Shown here in pieces: positions 1 through 6,102 of a stretch of 7,653 nucleotides of DNA. The stretch is taken from NCBI GenBank assembly GCA_964528315.1, contig CAZGRO010000067.1:1-7653 (forward strand). Direction: 5' to 3'. Origin of the DNA: JALHTG01 sp964528315 (GTDB lineage Archaea > Thermoproteota > Bathyarchaeia > 40CM-2-53-6 > JALHTG01). Positions within the stretch are counted from its first letter, which is position 1, and every line of letters begins with the position of its first letter. The translations under genes and the position numbers were made by a program. Under the pieces are notes generated by a model, which did not search any database, was not told the DNA's origin, and saw nothing but the letters and a program-made list of their open reading frames with translations.

Positions 1-258
1 CCGATTGGCGCCCAGAAGAGAGTGGTTGTTGTCAGTGTGACGGAAGGCCCATACATGGTTGTGAAGCACCCTCTGATCTTTCAGATGGCACATATTGCCG
101 TGATAAACAAGGTCGATCTGGCCAACGCCATGGGGGTCGATCCTGATGCGTTGGTAGCTGATGCTTTGAGGGTTAATCCGAGGCTCAAGGTTGTGAAGAC
201 AAATGCTAGAGCTGGCCAAGGGATAGATGAGTTTGTCAAAGCGCTGGAATTGGAATAG
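1..258 (+). CDS. hypB: Hydrogenase nickel incorporation GTPase HypB, C-terminal part (5' end outside window)
   Basis: HypB is a SIMIBI-class GTPase that works with HypA to deliver nickel to the large subunit of [NiFe] hydrogenase in the cytoplasm. The frame is open from base 1 and ends with TAG at 256-258, giving about 85 residues, the last third or so of a usual HypB of about 215-250 residues. Visible signs are the strand VVVSVTEG, the family-typical KHPLIFQMAH segment, and the G4 guanine-specificity motif NKVD (codons at 106-117) in the context AVINKVDL. A C-terminal TNARAGQGIDEF segment sits where the G5-like TSAKTGEG lies in HypB. The P-loop and metal-site residues would lie upstream of the window. 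GTG at 22 is only an internal codon; the true start is off the left edge. The gene converges on hypA with 6 nt between stop codons. Identification rests on recalled family patterns and is strong. Confidence 0.9.
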   Translation, partial: PIGAQKRVVVVSVTEGPYMVVKHPLIFQMAHIAVINKVDLANAMGVDPDALVADALRVNPRLKVVKTNARAGQGIDEFVKALELE

Positions 259-264
259 TTTCCG

Positions 265-651
265 CTACTTGGCCGCGGCGCGAACCCTGATGCTTCTGAC
301 CGTACACTCGTTTCCCTCGGTCACTGTTGCCTCGTTTGAGCCGCATTTTGGACAGGTCAGAATAGGAATCGGAACCAGAGAGTGAATCTCTTCGCCAAGA
401 TGTTTCACATTCCCAGTGTAACCGCACTTTGAGCAAAGGATCTTTGCGCGTCTTCTGGAAATGACGACTTTCGCATTCTCAGAGATAGTTCCTTTGGAGA
501 GAACTTCTATGCCGAATCTTAGTTGGTCGTGGCCTAGAAACGTTAGTTCTCCTACATCGAGGCTGATCTGCACAACTTTTGATGCCTTCCGTGACTTTGC
601 CACATCCAGAACAGTCTTGACGATTCTTTCGGCCATGGAGAGTTCGTGCAA
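265..651 (-). CDS. hypA: Hydrogenase nickel incorporation protein HypA
   Basis: HypA is a small metallochaperone that binds nickel through its N-terminal MHE motif and hands it, with HypB, to [NiFe] hydrogenase. The 128-residue product begins MHELSMAERI, the family hallmark; His2 is the known nickel ligand. The structural zinc site is complete: Cys73 and Cys76 (CSKC) and Cys100 and Cys103 (CPKC). The segment between the two CxxC pairs is slightly extended, as in several archaeal HypA proteins. The C-terminal GNECTVRSIRV matches the usual closing strand. The start is TTG at 649-651: the internal ATG six codons on would remove the nickel-binding His, so TTG must be used. A GAGGATC ribosome-binding sequence lies 5 nt before it on the minus strand. 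It follows the HAD phosphatase gene by 27 nt and is probably cotranscribed with it. The convergent hypB is unusual. Confidence 0.95.
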   Translation of the reverse strand: MHELSMAERIVKTVLDVAKSRKASKVVQISLDVGELTFLGHDQLRFGIEVLSKGTISENAKVVISRRRAKILCSKCGYTGNVKHLGEEIHSLVPIPILTCPKCGSNEATVTEGNECTVRSIRVRAAAK

Positions 652-654
652 AGC

Positions 655-672
655 CTGATCCTCAGCGATCTT
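655..672 (-). promoter_or_regulatory. Ribosome-binding site that decides the TTG start of hypA
   Basis: On the minus strand the bases just before the TTG codon of hypA read TGAGGATC followed by AGGCT. This gives a good Shine-Dalgarno match at normal spacing to TTG and supports starting at the residue before the nickel-binding His2. The site lies within the 27-nt gap after the HAD phosphatase stop codon. Confidence 0.55.
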
Positions 673-678
673 GCTGCC

Positions 679-1350
679 TCATATATCCAGAAGATCGGGC
701 AATTCCTTCACGCTTGGGATGACAACCGATCCGAGCTGCTCGGTTTGCTCTTTTCTCCACGAACCTGTAAGGACGCCGACGAATCTTATTCCAGCGTTTC
801 TTGCACAAAGCGCGTCCACTGGATGATCTCCGACCATCACGACTTCATCGGCGTTCACCTTCATTCGCGTCATAAGCCAGTAGACCTGTGCAGGGTCAGG
901 TTTCGGCGTCAGGGAATCATCTCTCGCCGCCACTGCATCAACAAGCTCCGACAAATCATTGATCTTCAACACCTCTTCAGTGTACTCACGACATCCCCGG
1001 GTCAAGATTCCCACCTTGAGGCCTGCTTTCTTGAGCTTCGCTAGGGTCTCCTTTGCGCCTTCGATCAAGGTGGCTTTCGACGCATACTTCATCTCAACCT
1101 TATTCATTATGCCATTGATCTCCATCAGGATTTCCGGAACCGCCTTGGAGAGGCCTTGCTCCTGCATCTTTGCAACAGCTCTTTCAGTTATCTCGTAGGT
1201 CGGTTTGCTCTTGTCGAACTTGCCAAATGATGGAAATCTCTTCTCAAGATGCTCAATTACTCCTGTCCTCATCTCCATGAAATCCACTGCTGATCTCACG
1301 AGCGTATGATCCAGATCGAAAACCACGGCCTTCACGGATTCAAGTTTCAT
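679..1350 (-). CDS. HAD-superfamily hydrolase, phosphoglycolate-phosphatase-like
   Basis: This is a haloacid-dehalogenase-fold phosphatase of 223 residues, soluble and Mg-dependent by family. All four motifs are visible: motif I FDLDHTLV with nucleophile Asp12 and acid/base Asp14; motif II GILTRG with Thr117; motif III Lys150 in LTPKPDP; and motif IV MVGDHPVDALCARNAG with Asp175 and Asp179. Residues about 17-95 form the helical C1-type cap between motifs I and II, as in Gph/PGP-type enzymes. The substrate cannot be read from sequence; phosphoglycolate or another small phosphomonoester or nucleotide is plausible. The start is ATG at 1348-1350, directly in front of the strand leading to motif I. 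It sits 27 nt upstream of hypA on the same strand, which suggests a shared transcript, though HAD enzymes are not standard hydrogenase maturation factors. Confidence 0.88.
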   Translation of the reverse strand: MKLESVKAVVFDLDHTLVRSAVDFMEMRTGVIEHLEKRFPSFGKFDKSKPTYEITERAVAKMQEQGLSKAVPEILMEINGIMNKVEMKYASKATLIEGAKETLAKLKKAGLKVGILTRGCREYTEEVLKINDLSELVDAVAARDDSLTPKPDPAQVYWLMTRMKVNADEVVMVGDHPVDALCARNAGIRFVGVLTGSWRKEQTEQLGSVVIPSVKELPDLLDI

Positions 1351-1423
1351 CAGGCGTTTCCCAGCTCCACTTGAAGAGGGGCGAAGAGCGATGTTCTATT
1401 ATCCTAAGAGGAGGCTATTCTTC
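1351..1423. other. Short spacer with possible promoter of the HAD-hypA unit
   Basis: This 73-nt gap separates the D-aminoacylase stop from the HAD start. On the minus strand it holds an A/T-rich stretch AGGATAATAGAAC (about 1396-1408), some 50 nt before the HAD ATG. That is a possible TATA element, but only a weak match. Its right end carries one arm of a 12-bp inverted repeat described separately. No T-tract terminator is evident. Confidence 0.3.
1411..1422. repeat. 12-bp inverted repeat, left arm (3' side of the D-aminoacylase gene)
   Basis: On the plus strand this reads GAGGCTATTCTT. Its exact reverse complement AAGAATAGCCTC occurs at 3035-3046, on the other side of the D-aminoacylase gene. 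In the gene's own orientation this arm begins one base after the stop codon. It may be coincidence, a boundary of a moved cassette, or a regulatory pair. Confidence 0.5.
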
Positions 1424-3025
1424 TCAGCTGGTTGACTTGGTCTTCGTGTATGTTTTTCGGAGGACTTTTCCTGGAAGAGCGCTAGTATGTTTCCCTTTCT
1501 CGATGACGATCTTGCCGTTGACTATCACATAGGGTATGCCGTCTGGATACTTGTGCGGCTCGGTAAAGGTTGCTCTGTCCGCGACTGTTTCGGGGTCGAA
1601 CACTACGATGTCTGCGTACATGCCTTCCTTGAGGAGCCCCCGATCTTGAAGCCCCAGTTTCTGTGCTGGCTGAGATGTCATTTTCCGAATCGCATTCTCG
1701 ATCGTCAGTAGCTTGTCTTCTCTAACGTATTTCTTCAACACGCGAGGGTATGTCCCGTAGCTTCTGGGGTGGGGTTTCCCTTTACTGAGAACGCCGTACG
1801 GTGCGAGTGCGTAGCCATCGGTTCCGAACATGATCGCAGGATGCTTCATCACGAGATTAACATCATCATCCTGCATGTTGAAGTTGACAACCGGAGTCTC
1901 CCCTCTTCCCTCAACTATCAACTCCATTATCGTCTCGACGGGATCCTTGGACCTCATCGCTGAGATCTCTTGCAGTGTCTTTCCTTCATATTCCGGTTTC
2001 GGAGCAAACCGTGTCAAGACTGCCTTGTCAGGCCCTCCGCGGTCGTCAAGAACAGCCCGCGTTTCCTCCATGATCTTGTTCCTTATCTCGCGGTCTTTGA
2101 GCCGTTGGACAAACTTGTCAAATCCTCCTTCATGCGACCATTTGGGAATCCATGCCATGAACCCTGTGCCGCTTGCGTTGTAAGGGTACATTTCTCCAGT
2201 AACGTCGACGTCTCTTTTTCGAGCGTCTTCAAGGATTTTCAGCGCATCCTTCGCTTTCCCCCAAGCTCTTCTTCCAAGCGCCTTGACGTGCGATATCTCC
2301 ACGGGGACAGCTGCCTTCTCGCCAATCTCCACTGCTTCCGCGATCGCGGCTGGGTAAGTCCCCCTGTCTCCTTCATCTCTCACATGCGATGCGTAGAATC
2401 CCCCATACTTGCCAACCACCTTCAGCAGCTCCACCACTTCTTCAAGCTCCGCGTACGATCCAGGAACATACCTCAGCCCGGTGCACATCCCAAAAGCCCC
2501 CTCGCGCATGCATTGTTCGACAAGCCTCTTCATCTCGCCCATCTCCTTCTCAGTGGGTTTTCTAGCGTCAAATCCCATGACGCAGGCTCTCACAGTCCCG
2601 TGAGGGATGAGAAGGGCAACATTCAAGGCAATTCCCTGCTTCTCCAGCCTTTTCATGTACTGGGCCATTGTTTCCCAGTTGAGCTTCAGGCCGAACTGCT
2701 TCAGATCATCTTTGATCAACTCAACCGCCGCTCCTTTCACCGGTGCTGGGCCAGTCCCACAATTCGGGAAGACCTCTGTGGTGACTCCTTGGTGGACCAT
2801 GCTCTCTGCCTTCGGATTAGCAAGGACACAGAAATCGGAATGAGAGTGAATGTCGATGAATCCAGGAGCCACAAAAAGACCGGAGGCGTCTATCACCTTT
2901 CCCTTTAAGGAAGAGCTTCTGCCAATTCGAGATATCCTTTCACCTTTGATCTCCAGATCTGACTTGAACCAAGGGTTCCCAGCGCCGTCAAGAATCGTGC
3001 CATTCCTTATGACTAAACCGGGCAT
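1424..3025 (-). CDS. N-acyl-D-amino-acid deacylase (D-aminoacylase family amidohydrolase)
   Basis: A 533-residue, full-length member of the amidohydrolase superfamily, D-aminoacylase branch, which hydrolyses N-acyl-D-amino acids to the free D-amino acid and a carboxylate with a metal centre. The N-terminal beta-sandwich part (GLVIRNGTILDGAG, residues 3-16) leads into the TIM barrel with the HxH motif DIHSHSD (His60, His62). Other expected metal ligands are present: Cys89 in FPNCGTG, His214 in ASHVRDEG, His246 in EISHVKALG, and the catalytic Asp403 in MFGTDG. EMYPYNASGTG (278-288) and the closing GLLKEGMYADIVVFDPETV with DGIPYVIVNGKIV are family signatures. Start ATG at 3023-3025 immediately precedes the first strand. 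No signal peptide is seen, so it is cytoplasmic. A minus-strand TATA-like TTTTATT lies about 40 nt upstream. Some homologues act on N-acyl-D-Glu or D-Asp, or on other N-acyl or cyclic-imide compounds, so the exact substrate is open. Confidence 0.92.
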   Translation of the reverse strand: MPGLVIRNGTILDGAGNPWFKSDLEIKGERISRIGRSSSLKGKVIDASGLFVAPGFIDIHSHSDFCVLANPKAESMVHQGVTTEVFPNCGTGPAPVKGAAVELIKDDLKQFGLKLNWETMAQYMKRLEKQGIALNVALLIPHGTVRACVMGFDARKPTEKEMGEMKRLVEQCMREGAFGMCTGLRYVPGSYAELEEVVELLKVVGKYGGFYASHVRDEGDRGTYPAAIAEAVEIGEKAAVPVEISHVKALGRRAWGKAKDALKILEDARKRDVDVTGEMYPYNASGTGFMAWIPKWSHEGGFDKFVQRLKDREIRNKIMEETRAVLDDRGGPDKAVLTRFAPKPEYEGKTLQEISAMRSKDPVETIMELIVEGRGETPVVNFNMQDDDVNLVMKHPAIMFGTDGYALAPYGVLSKGKPHPRSYGTYPRVLKKYVREDKLLTIENAIRKMTSQPAQKLGLQDRGLLKEGMYADIVVFDPETVADRATFTEPHKYPDGIPYVIVNGKIVIEKGKHTSALPGKVLRKTYTKTKSTS

Positions 3026-3034
3026 AGCTACACC

Positions 3035-3046
3035 AAGAATAGCCTC
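3035..3046. repeat. 12-bp inverted repeat, right arm (5' side of the D-aminoacylase gene)
   Basis: On the plus strand this reads AAGAATAGCCTC, the exact reverse complement of 1411-1422. In the gene's orientation it ends 9 nt before the ATG, in the likely 5' leader or around the transcription start. The two arms could therefore pair in a transcript covering the whole gene. Confidence 0.5.
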
Positions 3047-3059
3047 AAGTCGTTGAGAA

Positions 3060-3072
3060 GCAATAAAAGAGT
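3060..3072 (-). promoter_or_regulatory. Possible TATA box of the D-aminoacylase gene
   Basis: On the minus strand the sequence is CTCTTTTATTGC. It lies about 36-45 nt before the ATG at 3025, which would put a transcription start near 3038-3042 and leave a short leader. An A/T-rich core at such a distance is typical of archaeal promoters, but no clear BRE is seen. Confidence 0.35.
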
Positions 3073-3151
3073 ATGCCCTAAGTGTGCAATCTCCAAGTCA
3101 GCCCTCCAAGAAGAAGATGGCTGCGCGGGCGCGTAGAGCGGTTGCCTCGTC

Positions 3152-3171
3152 ATCTGCTTCTTTCTGCAGAT
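3152..3171. other. Small hairpin between the M20 hydrolase and D-aminoacylase genes
   Basis: ATCTGC (3152-3157) and GCAGAT (3166-3171) are exact complements with an 8-nt pyrimidine-rich loop. A T7 run follows 10 nt later on the plus strand, but no plus-strand gene ends here. On the minus strand, where the M20 gene ends 34 nt before it, no T-run follows, so a terminator call is not supported. It may only mark the 3' end of the M20 message. Confidence 0.3.
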
Positions 3172-3204
3172 CTCTTGGATGTTTTTTTCGCTCGCTCCTT
3201 TTGT

Positions 3205-4305
3205 CTAGGATTGTTGGCAGTAACTTGCTGCTAGGGCCGCATACACTTTGGCTGAGGCCACCAGATCGTTTATTCTGATGTTGTCTGCGGAGCTGTGGGC
3301 GAATCTCTCCTCACCTGGTCCGAACCCGACAGTAGGAATCCCTTGATTGGCAAAGAAACAGCCATCCGTGGCAAAGGTCCAGACCTTGAATCTTGATTCT
3401 CTGCCCAGAACTCGATCCGCGGTCTTCTTTGTCAGTTGCGCCAGAGGCGTTTGCGGTTCCACGTAGAACGGAGGAGTCATCGCCTCAATCTCTGTTTCGT
3501 AGCCCGTATAGCAGCTCAGCCTTCTTCTCTGAAGTTCAACTTTCGCATTCACTTCACTGTCCCGCATCCTNNNNNNNNNNNNNNNNNNNNNNNNNNNNNN
3601 NNNNNNNNNNNNNNNNNNNNNNNNNNNNNNNNNNNNNNNNNNNNNNNNNNNNNNNNNNNNNNNNNNNNNNCTGGCGTGACAGCTCACGCCTTGAGTCGTG
3701 ATCGTGGCTCCCACAGATCCTCTGTGCCCAAGCGCCACATCCAGATTCGTGCTTTCACCGATTACGACCCCTCCGCACCTAGGGCCCTTCTCCGCTAGAT
3801 GTCTGCTTCCGAGCCCATTCGTTTCCTCAAGCACAACCCCAGCAACGACCATTTTTCTCTTCAGACATAGGTTAAGACTACGCAGAACGGAGCCAGCAAC
3901 AATCATGGCCGCCAGAGCACCTTTCATGTCACTTGCTGCTCGGCCGACGATCACATCGCCGGACAACCCGAATCCTGACCCGTCTCTGATCTCTCCGGAA
4001 TAGGGATCAGGCATGTCTCCGGGCGGAACATGGTCCATGTGACCATTGAACATCAAGGCGTCTGGTTCCATCTTCCCGCCAACCACGCCAACCGCATTCC
4101 CTACCTCATCGATGTGCACTTGGTCAAAGCCGAGAACCTCCATCTTTTCCGAGATGAACTTGGCTAGCTCGCCCTCCTTACCACTCAAGCTCTCTATGCG
4201 AACCATATCCTGTGTGAGCCTAACCAGTTCCGATCTTCGCCGGTCCACCTCATCTAATATTCGAGATTCCAGGTTGCTGCGCGAATCCAATTGCCTCACC
4301 CTCAC
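3205..4305 (-). CDS. M20-family zinc hydrolase, YgeY/ArgE/DapE-like, interrupted by an assembly gap
   Basis: Cocatalytic dizinc hydrolase of the M20 family, related to the YgeY, acetylornithine deacetylase and succinyl-diaminopimelate desuccinylase group. Known residues, in window numbering: His89 and Asp91 in FNGHMDHVPPGD, bridging Asp126 in AASDMKG, catalytic Glu160 and metal-binding Glu161 in VLEETNG, Glu184 in VIGESTNL, and His337 in ERFAHSSAD. FATDGCFFANQGIPTVGFGPG (309 onward) is typical of the YgeY-type branch. The 100-N gap removes the middle after TTQGVSCHA, where the lid/dimerisation domain lies. By family comparison 80-100 residues are missing rather than the 33-34 implied, so the real protein is likely about 410-430 residues. 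The same frame continues on both sides. Start is GTG at 4303-4305, with no strong ribosome-binding site. It is divergent from the flavoprotein gene and followed on its strand by D-aminoacylase after 179 nt. The substrate is probably an N-acylated amino acid or a small peptide or amide. Confidence 0.87.
   Translation of the reverse strand: MRVRQLDSRSNLESRILDEVDRRRSELVRLTQDMVRIESLSGKEGELAKFISEKMEVLGFDQVHIDEVGNAVGVVGGKMEPDALMFNGHMDHVPPGDMPDPYSGEIRDGSGFGLSGDVIVGRAASDMKGALAAMIVAGSVLRSLNLCLKRKMVVAGVVLEETNGLGSRHLAEKGPRCGGVVIGESTNLDVALGHRGSVGATITTQGVSCHAXXXXXXXXXXXXXXXXXXXXXXXXXXXXXXXXXXRMRDSEVNAKVELQRRRLSCYTGYETEIEAMTPPFYVEPQTPLAQLTKKTADRVLGRESRFKVWTFATDGCFFANQGIPTVGFGPGEERFAHSSADNIRINDLVASAKVYAALAASYCQQS
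3571..3670. other. Assembly gap, exactly 100 N
   Basis: A round 100-base N run is the common placeholder for a gap of unknown size. It lies inside the M20 hydrolase gene. The flanks encode the protein before and after its dimerisation domain, so the true gap is probably 250-300 nt. Confidence 0.97.
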
Positions 4306-4330
4306 GCTATCCGCTACCTAATGGCATGAT

Positions 4331-4347
4331 CACAAGTTAGAGGTTTC
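4331..4347 (-). promoter_or_regulatory. Left arm of 17-bp mirror pair; likely BRE/TATA promoter of the M20 gene
   Basis: Read on the minus strand this is GAAACCTCTAACTTGTG. It matches the right arm (4383-4399, plus strand) at 15 of 17 positions. The GAAACC start resembles an archaeal BRE and is followed by an A/T-richer TCTAACTT. It lies 26-42 nt before the GTG of the M20 gene, which fits a promoter giving a very short leader. An alternative is an operator half-site. Confidence 0.5.
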
Positions 4348-4382
4348 CTTTTGGTAAGAGAGATGCTGAATCACGTCGAATC

Positions 4383-4399
4383 GAAATCTCTAATTTGTG
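4383..4399 (+). promoter_or_regulatory. Right arm of 17-bp mirror pair; likely BRE/TATA promoter of the flavoprotein gene
   Basis: On the plus strand it reads GAAATCTCTAATTTGTG, pointing towards the flavoprotein gene. The TTG start is 50 nt after its end, so a transcription start about 25 nt downstream of the A/T core would leave a leader of about 30 nt. The two arms are separated by 35 bp and face outward. A similar GAAACCTTAAAC precedes the tRNA gene, which supports a promoter reading. Confidence 0.5.
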
Positions 4400-4448
4400 A
4401 GACAGCCTACATAGAATTGTACTGGGCTAGACAGGTGATTGAGGCGTA

Positions 4449-6065
4449 TTGAAGACAGTCAGTGCTGATGTTCTGATAATCGGCGGAGGTGCTGCCGGAC
4501 TCAGAGCGGCAATAGAGGCCCGCCGGTCGAAGATAGATGTGCTTCTCATCTCCAAGACACCTCCGGGACTTGGAAACTGCACAGCATACGCAGGCGGAGG
4601 CTTTCAAGGCCCACTTGGAAAACTGACTCCAGAGGAGCATATCGAGCGAACCGTGAAAGGAGGGAAATTCCTCAACAACCGGAAACTTGTTGAGACGATG
4701 TCTCGTGATGCGAAATCCAGGCTGATGGAGCTTCGCGAATTCGGTGTGAAGCTTGAGACAGGAGACGGAACAGCCAGTGTCAGTGGCCCATTTCCCATGA
4801 ATGGCACAGGGTTGACTCTTCCTCTCGTCGATTTTGCACGTGCGTCAGGTGTCCGAATGATGCAGAACCTTATTGCTGTCAGACTGTGCAGGACTGGGGA
4901 CAGAGTTGTGGGTGCTGTGGGATTCAATCGACTGACGGGAGAGGTTGTCGGATTCCAAGCCAAGTCAACAGTCCTAGCCTCTGGTGGCGCAGGACAAATC
5001 TACGCGCGAACCGACACCCCTGTTGGTACCACTGGCGAGGGCTACGCTATGGCCTACGAGGCTGGCGCCAAACTAATGGATATGGAGTTTGTGCAGTTCT
5101 TCCCGTTTGGGCTTGTGGAACAGGGGCTACCGATGTTCCTCTTCAATCCCGGCGTAGTTGAAATGGGCAGGCTGGTGAACAATCGGGATGAGGAGTTCCT
5201 TAAAGCTGCGGGATACAGCCCGGGCCGAGACTTTGTTCAACATCGCGATACCTTGAGCAGACTGATCTGCAGGGAGATTCATGAGGGGAGAGGCGATCGT
5301 GACGCCGTTCTTCTAGACCTTAAAGCCCCTCAACCAACACAGTACTCTTTGAACATGCTCGGGGAGCTGGATGAAATCAAAAGAAAATGGCTTTCAAAGT
5401 TTGATCTGCAAGCTCGCAATCTGCACATAGCTCCACTAGTTCACTACTTCATGGGTGGGATCGAAATCGATCAGGATGGTAGGACGGATGTGCCGGGTCT
5501 ATACGCAGCTGGGGAAGTAACCGGCGGAATTGACGGAGCCAACAGGCTTGGAGGAAATGCTCTCACGAACACCATAGTGTTTGGAGCTAGGGCGGGAAAG
5601 GCCGCGGCGGAGCATGCCCGAACTTCACGATTTGAGCCTGTTGACTCATCGGCAAGAAAGCTACACGGACATGTTGCTGAGCTGAGAAGTAGGTCTGCAA
5701 GTGCAGGTGCTCATCCTAAGGAGATCCGAAGAAGGCTGCAGAGGATGATGGTGAGGAACGTAGGGGTTATCAGAAGCAAGGAGAGCCTTCAGGGCGCGTT
5801 CGAGTGCCTTGGTGAGCTGCGGAACGATCTTGCTAGGATTCACGCGAGCAGCTCTTGGGAGCTCGGGGCCGCTTTGGAGGTGGAGGCCATGTTGACTGTG
5901 GCGGAGATGGTCGCAAAATGTGCCTCCGAGAGAACGGAGAGCAGAGGAGCACATTACCGCCTCGACTATCCCGATGAGAACGACACTTGGCTGAAGAACA
6001 TCATGGTTCAGCGCTCAGGCCAAGAGATGAAAATCGAGAAAAGAGCAGTCATAAGAACACGGTGA
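4449..6065 (+). CDS. FAD-binding protein of the fumarate reductase / L-aspartate oxidase flavoprotein family
   Basis: A complete 538-residue flavoprotein. The N-terminal Rossmann motif is VLIIGGGAAGLRAA (Gly box 12-17). The middle capping domain covers roughly 230-330. The second FAD segment is GLYAAGEVTGGIDGANRLGG (350-369). The C-terminal helical domain carries the hallmark ESRGAHYRLDYP (497-508). Substrate-site residues seen: Arg281 in EGRGDR, His332 in HYFMGG, and Arg366 in ANRLGG. The family HPTG near residue 218 is replaced by FPFG, so the His and Thr substrate ligands are missing. TAYAGGGF replaces the SHTVAAQGG that carries the covalent-FAD His of SdhA, so FAD is probably non-covalent. 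No iron-sulfur or membrane-anchor subunit lies beside it. It could be a thiol:fumarate-reductase-like subunit, an aspartate-oxidase-like enzyme, or an uncharacterised dicarboxylate or amino-acid oxidoreductase; I do not assign a symbol. Start TTG at 4449-4451 has GAGG four nt upstream. Confidence 0.85.
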   Translation: MKTVSADVLIIGGGAAGLRAAIEARRSKIDVLLISKTPPGLGNCTAYAGGGFQGPLGKLTPEEHIERTVKGGKFLNNRKLVETMSRDAKSRLMELREFGVKLETGDGTASVSGPFPMNGTGLTLPLVDFARASGVRMMQNLIAVRLCRTGDRVVGAVGFNRLTGEVVGFQAKSTVLASGGAGQIYARTDTPVGTTGEGYAMAYEAGAKLMDMEFVQFFPFGLVEQGLPMFLFNPGVVEMGRLVNNRDEEFLKAAGYSPGRDFVQHRDTLSRLICREIHEGRGDRDAVLLDLKAPQPTQYSLNMLGELDEIKRKWLSKFDLQARNLHIAPLVHYFMGGIEIDQDGRTDVPGLYAAGEVTGGIDGANRLGGNALTNTIVFGARAGKAAAEHARTSRFEPVDSSARKLHGHVAELRSRSASAGAHPKEIRRRLQRMMVRNVGVIRSKESLQGAFECLGELRNDLARIHASSSWELGAALEVEAMLTVAEMVAKCASERTESRGAHYRLDYPDENDTWLKNIMVQRSGQEMKIEKRAVIRTR

Positions 6066-6102
6066 CTGGTACGTCCCCGCAGCCCGGTCGAAGCTTTCTG
6101 AG

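Noticed and set aside
236..436. Minus-strand 66-codon open frame overlapping the hypA/hypB junction
   Set aside because: It overlaps hypA in another frame on the same strand and has no family signature.
1970..2908. A 312-codon plus-strand open frame
   Set aside because: It lies entirely antisense to the D-aminoacylase gene, whose motifs are unmistakable. The plus-strand translation is rich in Ser, His, Pro and Cys with no recognisable domain.
3152..3188. Hairpin plus T7 as an intrinsic terminator on the plus strand
   Set aside because: No plus-strand gene ends upstream of it, and the T-run is 10 nt from the stem. On the minus strand no T-run follows the hairpin.
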